A stretch of 10,983 nt of DNA from Lachnospiraceae bacterium (lineage in GTDB: Bacteria > Bacillota > Clostridia > Lachnospirales > Lachnospiraceae). The DNA is taken from contig DMLD01000124.1 in the NCBI GenBank assembly GCA_003453515.1, positions 1-10,983 on the forward strand, read 5' to 3'. Position numbers and translations under genes: made by a program. Positions 7,091-10,983 of this stretch are shown piece by piece. The stretch's first letter is position 1. Every line of letters starts with the position of its first letter. Under the pieces are notes generated by a model that worked only from the letters and a program-made list of their open reading frames with translations, ran no database searches and had not been told where the DNA came from.

Positions 7091-7570
7091 ATGAAAATAA
7101 CGATCTTGTGTGTCGGCAAGATAAAGGAGGATTATCTGAGGGCTGCCGTAGCCGAGTACGAGAAGCGGCTTGGCAGATATGCGACTATAGAGATCATCGA
7201 GGTAGACGATGAGAAGACAAGTGATAAGTCCAGCGAGAGAGAGGATGAGCTGATACGTGAGCGTGAGGGCGAGAGGCTGCTTCGTCACATCCCTGATCAG
7301 GCTTATGTGGTAGCGCTTGCCATAGGAGGCAAGGAGTACAGCTCGGTCGAGTTCGCGGATAAGATCGAGAAGCTCGGGGTCGACGGAGTATCACACATAG
7401 TGTTTATCATAGGCGGATCAATAGGTCTGTCAACGGAGGTTTTGGGTGCCGCAGATGACAGGGTCAGCTTTTCGAGGATGACCTTCCCTCATCAGCTTAT
7501 GAGAGTGATACTTTTGGAGCAGATATATCGCGCCGCGAGGATAATCCGCGGCGAGCCCTATCACAAGTAA
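7091..7570 (+). CDS. rlmH: 23S rRNA (pseudouridine-1915-N3)-methyltransferase RlmH
   Basis: A 159-residue SPOUT-class methyltransferase, matching the family length of about 155-160. It uses S-adenosylmethionine to methylate N3 of pseudouridine 1915 in helix 69 of 23S rRNA on the assembled 70S ribosome. The sequence shows the N-terminal ITILCVGKIKEDYL segment, the cofactor-binding knot with FIIGGSIGLS (105-114), FSRMTFPHQLMR (127-138), and the C-terminal YHK (157-159). GGGAGGA at 7077-7083 gives a well-spaced ribosome binding site for ATG 7091. The 3' end (GAGCCCTATCACAAGTAA) resembles the core used as the SCC attachment site in staphylococcal rlmH (orfX), but no ccr recombinase or inserted element follows. 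The next gene begins 27 bases downstream, probably in the same transcript. Confidence in the assignment is very high. Confidence 0.97.
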   Translation: MKITILCVGKIKEDYLRAAVAEYEKRLGRYATIEIIEVDDEKTSDKSSEREDELIREREGERLLRHIPDQAYVVALAIGGKEYSSVEFADKIEKLGVDGVSHIVFIIGGSIGLSTEVLGAADDRVSFSRMTFPHQLMRVILLEQIYRAARIIRGEPYHK

Positions 7571-7597
7571 ATAAGACATTGTTTTAAGGAGGAGCAG

Positions 7598-9202
7598 ATG
7601 AAGCTTATATTTATCGGGGCTGACCATGAGGTGACGGGAAGCTGTCACTATATGGAGGTCGGTGACAAAAAATTCGTGGTTGACATCGGTATGGAGCAGG
7701 GCAGGGATATGTTTGAGAACCAGGAGATCCCGGTAAATGCTTCGGAGCTTGATTTTGTGCTGCTTACTCATGCGCATATCGACCATACCGGATTGCTTCC
7801 ACTGCTGTACGCAAGAGGCTTCAGGGGTGAGGTGTACGCTACCAAGGCAACATGCGAGCTCTCACAGATAATGCTTCGTGATTCGGCTCACATACAGCAG
7901 TTCGAGGCGGAGTGGAGAAACCGCAAGGCATCCAGGTCGGGCGGGGAGCTGTATAAGCCCATATATACCATGGAGGATGCCATGGGTGCGATCCACCTTT
8001 TAAAGCCCTGTGAGTACGATCAGATGGTCGATATATGTGACGAGGTAAGTGTGAGGTTCACCGACGTCGGACATCTTCTGGGCTCTGCATCCATAGAGGT
8101 GTTTGCCAGGGAGGACGGAAACGAGAGGATAATAGTGTTCTCCGGAGACCTCGGCAATGCCAACAAGCCGATCCTCAGAGATCCGCAGTATACAAAAGCA
8201 GCTGATTACGTTGTCATGGAGTCGACTTACGGAGACAGGGTACACTCGGACGGTATTCCTGACTATGTGGGCGATCTGGCAGCGATCATCGAGGAGACCT
8301 TCAGCCGCGGAGGCAATGTCGTTATACCGGCGTTTGCGGTCGGAAGGACACAGGAGCTTTTATATTTTTTAAGACAGATAAAAGAGAGAAGCATGATCAC
8401 ATCCTATCCGGATTTTGAGGTGTATGTGGATTCACCTCTTGCCGTGGAGGCGACCCATGTGTTTGGACGCAATGTGGAGCAGTGCTTCTCCGATGAGGCA
8501 AGAGAGCTCGTGAGAAAGGGGATCAACCCGATAGGATTCCCGGGACTCAAGCTCTCCATCACATCAGACGATTCCAAAGAAATAAACTTTGATCCGAATC
8601 CCAAGGTTATACTTTCGGCATCCGGCATGTGCGATGCGGGTCGTATAAGGCATCATTTGAAGCACAACCTCTGGCGGCATGATTCGAGCATTGTTTTTGT
8701 CGGGTATCAGACGGAGGGAACTCTCGGACGGGCGCTGCTTGACGGCGTTGAGGAGGTAAAGCTGTTTGGAGAGCCGGTCGAGGTCAAGGCAAGGATAACC
8801 AGACTTGCCGGCATCAGCGGACATGCAGATGTGAACGGACTGTTAAAGTGGGTGGAGTCCTTTACCGAGAAGCCGCCCAAGAGAGTATTTGTTGTGCATG
8901 GAGAGGATTCCGTCACTGCGAAGTTTTGCGAGACGCTCGGACAGCACGCCTTCATAGCCACAGCACCATACAGCGGCACGGAGTTCGACCCCGTAAGCGG
9001 AGAGTTTATACATGAGGCAGAGCCGGTATTTGCCAAGAAGAAGGCGGCAGCTGCCAAGAGAGCCGGAGACATATTCTCCAGACTTCTTACCGCAGGACAA
9101 AGACTGCTTTCCGTTATCCGTAAAAATGAGGGCATGTCCAATAAGGATGCGGCAAAGTTTACCGATCAGATAAATTCGCTGTGCGACAAGTGGGACAGGT
9201 AA
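7598..9202 (+). CDS. Beta-CASP metallo-beta-lactamase ribonuclease (CPSF-73/YSH1-like)
   Basis: A 534-residue cytoplasmic metallo-hydrolase with AAGGAGGAG at 7586-7594 before its ATG. Metal ligands are intact: HAHIDH (58-63), His159 in DVGHLLGS and Asp184 in FSGDLG. Beta-CASP motifs are motif A at Glu208 (ESTYGDR), motif B His409 (SGHAD) and motif C His434 (VVHGE). The FAVGRTQELL (246-255) and ASGMCDAGRIRHHL (341-354) segments are typical of the COG1236 group that includes CPSF-73 and Thermus TTHA0252, rather than RNase J. Related bacterial enzymes cleave or degrade RNA with zinc; the specific target here is unknown. No KH domain is present. The C-terminal 55 or so residues (from about 478) form a Lys/Ala-rich helical extension beyond the catalytic core, possibly for RNA or partner binding (inference). 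Position next to rlmH suggests an RNA-metabolism transcript. Confidence 0.93.
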   Translation: MKLIFIGADHEVTGSCHYMEVGDKKFVVDIGMEQGRDMFENQEIPVNASELDFVLLTHAHIDHTGLLPLLYARGFRGEVYATKATCELSQIMLRDSAHIQQFEAEWRNRKASRSGGELYKPIYTMEDAMGAIHLLKPCEYDQMVDICDEVSVRFTDVGHLLGSASIEVFAREDGNERIIVFSGDLGNANKPILRDPQYTKAADYVVMESTYGDRVHSDGIPDYVGDLAAIIEETFSRGGNVVIPAFAVGRTQELLYFLRQIKERSMITSYPDFEVYVDSPLAVEATHVFGRNVEQCFSDEARELVRKGINPIGFPGLKLSITSDDSKEINFDPNPKVILSASGMCDAGRIRHHLKHNLWRHDSSIVFVGYQTEGTLGRALLDGVEEVKLFGEPVEVKARITRLAGISGHADVNGLLKWVESFTEKPPKRVFVVHGEDSVTAKFCETLGQHAFIATAPYSGTEFDPVSGEFIHEAEPVFAKKKAAAAKRAGDIFSRLLTAGQRLLSVIRKNEGMSNKDAAKFTDQINSLCDKWDR

Positions 9203-9206
9203 CAAG

Positions 9207-10823
9207 ATGAAAAAGATAATCAAGCCCGTTATAATCACACTCCTTATTTTGGCTGCCGGCACAGCCGCGCTTATTTATTTTCTTATGAGCGGATCGAAGG
9301 AGACCGGTGAGTTTGACGAGCGCAGATACAATGAACAGAGCGATCAGACCGATTCACATATATTCAGGTCTGATATGGCTTCATTGGCAACAGAGCTCGC
9401 GACCGAGGGTGATAATAAAAATGTTCTTACGTTCGATAACTCGAACGCTTTTAGCGTGTCTCATTCCAAGGCGGCGAGAGAGCGCCTTGATCGTCTGATA
9501 AGAAGATCGGATCCTACCATTGAGAATCCCATCATTGCTCTTAATCCGTACGGGACTATGCCGTGGTGCTATTATTTTTACTTCAAGACGCCCTCTCCAT
9601 GTATGATCAGATATATAATCACTGTGGAGGATGAGAAGATAGCCGACCATATACGCTATGTCAACAACGGAGAGGTCAAAAACATCACAGATACCCACGA
9701 GTTCGTGATCGGAGGGCTGATACCCGGAAGGAAGAATTTCATACAGATCGAGCTGATAGATTCAAACGGGTCCCACAGAAATGAGGTGACCTATCAGGTC
9801 GATGTTCCGGGAGCGATGCTTCCCGATGTGATCCCTCACGAGAGGGGACACTCGGATCTGAGGCTGCAAAACGGCATATTTTTCACGATGCCAAAGAATG
9901 ACAGGCAGATATATATCTATGACAACAACGGAGTCATGAGGGGTGTGGTCGCGACGGAGTCGGCGCACGGCACCAGACTGTTTGTGAATGACGGGTCGGC
10001 AGTGTATCAGGTCTCGCATACAAAGGTCATAAGAGTCGACAGGATGGGGCAGATCACCGGAGCTGCTTCCATACACGGATACGGCGATATACTTGATTTT
10101 GCCTACGATGGATTTGAAAACGTGATAGCCCTTGTCAAAAAGGGCAAGAGATATTACCTTGCCAGAAGCTCCATGCAGGGCGGCAAGACAACTGAGGTTT
10201 ACAAATTTGACAAGGGGATGGATGTCACATCGATCGCGGGAGTCAGCGAGGGAAGGCTCTATGTCAGTCTGTCATCGCCCGCCGGACTTATGAGGATAAA
10301 GGGACTTGTGAGCAAGTCTCCGCAGCCGGATCTCGTGATCGGTATCAAAAATGAGTGGAAGAAGACAAGCGTTAAGAAAAAGGTATACGATCCGACTCAG
10401 GTGAAGAAGTCGGATGCGGCTACGGGCGCTGCTGCCAAGGAGCCTCAAAAGGACGCTCCCTTGACAGGATGGGATATGGGAGATACCGTGCTCAACCTGA
10501 TAGTGGATGAATCCGGCAAGGCATCGGATGTGCTGACCTTCTCGGTGGTCAAGGACAGGCTTGTTCATGCCGTCAGGCTGAGGATAGCATCCGGGAAGAA
10601 GATAAAGGACACCTCCGTCACAACGGAGCTTGACAAGGAGACCGAGGATTCCGGAAGGGTACTTGTCGAGTGGGGCGACCGGGGAAGCTGTATCATCGCG
10701 AACTGCAATAAGGGTATGTTTGAGGAGAGGGATGAGGAGTTTAAGGTCACCCGTCAGTTCAAACTCGACAGGGAGCTTGAGGGTGTAGTCAAGCGAAGTC
10801 TACAGGGTTTTTGCTTTTACTGA
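9207..10823 (+). CDS. Membrane-anchored arylsulfotransferase-like protein, probably non-catalytic
   Basis: A 538-residue protein. A basic start and hydrophobic segment at about 6-27 make an uncleaved signal anchor; the rest should lie outside the cell. Residues about 107-200 match the Ig-like N-terminal domain of arylsulfotransferases (ASST): ALNPYGTMPWCYYFYFKTPS, then THEFVIGGLIPGRKNFIQIEL. The rest reads as the ASST beta-propeller: ESAHGTRLFVNDGSAVYQVS with VIRVDRMGQI, then DILDFAYDGFENVIALV, and a C-terminus (GRVLVEWGDRGSCIIANC, GMFEERDEEFKVTRQFKL) like the ASST end. ASST enzymes transfer sulfate between phenols through a sulfohistidine. Where they have a DWxHxN motif this protein has DILDFA (294-299), and I find no candidate for the sulfohistidine, so it may be a pseudoenzyme. 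A charged linker at 381-418 interrupts the propeller. It starts 4 bases after the upstream stop with only a weak AGGT site, implying translational coupling. Family call is by eye, moderate confidence. Confidence 0.65.
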   Translation: MKKIIKPVIITLLILAAGTAALIYFLMSGSKETGEFDERRYNEQSDQTDSHIFRSDMASLATELATEGDNKNVLTFDNSNAFSVSHSKAARERLDRLIRRSDPTIENPIIALNPYGTMPWCYYFYFKTPSPCMIRYIITVEDEKIADHIRYVNNGEVKNITDTHEFVIGGLIPGRKNFIQIELIDSNGSHRNEVTYQVDVPGAMLPDVIPHERGHSDLRLQNGIFFTMPKNDRQIYIYDNNGVMRGVVATESAHGTRLFVNDGSAVYQVSHTKVIRVDRMGQITGAASIHGYGDILDFAYDGFENVIALVKKGKRYYLARSSMQGGKTTEVYKFDKGMDVTSIAGVSEGRLYVSLSSPAGLMRIKGLVSKSPQPDLVIGIKNEWKKTSVKKKVYDPTQVKKSDAATGAAAKEPQKDAPLTGWDMGDTVLNLIVDESGKASDVLTFSVVKDRLVHAVRLRIASGKKIKDTSVTTELDKETEDSGRVLVEWGDRGSCIIANCNKGMFEERDEEFKVTRQFKLDRELEGVVKRSLQGFCFY

Positions 10824-10889
10824 TGTATGCTTTGGCAATATTGGTTGAATTAGCGTAAAAATTTGAATTTTTTTGTGAAAAAATACGTC

Positions 10890-10919
10890 TTGTGCTTTGT
10901 TGTGAAATAAGTGTATAAT
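10890..10919 (+). promoter_or_regulatory. Sigma-A-type promoter for the transaldolase gene
   Basis: A perfect -10 hexamer TATAAT (10914-10919) lies 18 bases after TTGTGC (10890-10895), which matches the -35 consensus at TTG only. The region is AT-rich with A and T tracts upstream (10856-10884), which could act as an UP-like element. A start near 10926 would give a leader of about 30 bases. AGGAGG at 10941-10946 follows, eight bases before the ATG at 10955. Confidence 0.6.
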
Positions 10920-10954
10920 GAAAACATTATAAATCGTGATAGGAGGTTATTCTT

Positions 10955-10983
10955 ATGAAACTGTTTGTTGATACTGCCAAAAT
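10955..10983 (+). CDS. Probable small transaldolase (TalC/FSA type), 3'-truncated
   Basis: Only nine codons are present before the right edge, reading MKLFVDTAK with the next codon beginning AT (Ile or Met). The start MK-[FL]-[FV]-[IV]-DTA is characteristic of the short transaldolase/fructose-6-phosphate aldolase group, where the early Asp is an active-site residue of the barrel. AGGAGG at 10941-10946 and the TATAAT promoter upstream confirm a real start. The enzyme would act in the non-oxidative pentose phosphate pathway. Nine residues cannot exclude another family. Confidence 0.6.

Noticed and set aside
7553..7570. SCC-type attachment site at the 3' end of rlmH
   Set aside because: The end of rlmH resembles the staphylococcal attachment core because it encodes the conserved EPYHK terminus. 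There is no ccr recombinase, no second direct repeat downstream and no foreign DNA, so it is at most a potential site.
10836..10873. Terminator after the arylsulfotransferase-like gene
   Set aside because: CAATATTG (10836-10843) is a short AT palindrome, and AAAAATT-TG-AATTTTT (about 10857-10872) has no GC stem and a two-base loop. Neither is a credible intrinsic terminator.

Overview
The window looks like chromosomal DNA of a Lachnospiraceae-type Clostridium (Firmicutes). The grounds are strong AGGAGG-type ribosome binding sites, moderate GC, heavy use of ATA, AGA and AGG codons, Gram-positive secretion and transporter families, and a LxxG heptad-repeat protein of a kind I associate with gut Clostridia. 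This placement is inference; no rRNA or other marker gene is present. All seven full-length or nearly full-length genes lie on the + strand, as does an eighth cut off by the right edge. Coding density is high and no mobile element, CRISPR array, tRNA or rRNA gene is visible.

Left part (1-5628). A 5'-truncated gene for a long LxxG/heptad-repeat protein is followed, after an 82-base gap holding a near-perfect 27-base inverted repeat, by a TetR-family regulator. Two ABC-exporter half-transporters follow, linked by a 1-base gap (regulator to first half) and an ATGA overlap (first to second half), so regulator and exporter are almost certainly one transcription unit. The two halves form a classic asymmetric heterodimer. 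The first has the degenerate Walker B (Asp for Glu) and switch residue (Gln for His); the second has the degenerate signature (LSEGM) but an intact Walker B Glu and switch His. The first half is also about 60 residues shorter. It lacks residues on both sides of Walker A that normally form the antiparallel beta subdomain (ABC-beta), including the A-loop aromatic. This is the most unusual feature of the window.

Middle (5722-7026). A secreted glycoside-hydrolase-like protein (GHL10/DUF187 type) with a signal peptide and a C-terminal bacterial Ig-like (Big2) domain stands between two intergenic gaps that carry copies, or part-copies, of the short repeat seen before the tetR gene.

Right part (7091-10823). 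rlmH (23S rRNA pseudouridine methyltransferase), a beta-CASP metallo-beta-lactamase ribonuclease of the CPSF-73/YSH1 type, and a membrane-anchored arylsulfotransferase-fold protein that appears to lack the catalytic histidine run with gaps of 27 and 4 bases, so they are probably co-transcribed. The window closes with a promoter, an AGGAGG site and the first nine codons of a probable small transaldolase.

The best leads are the ABC half-transporter without an ABC-beta subdomain, the repeated palindrome in intergenic gaps with alternative hairpins, and the sulfotransferase-like pseudoenzyme. No multi-gene defence or other novel system is evident.
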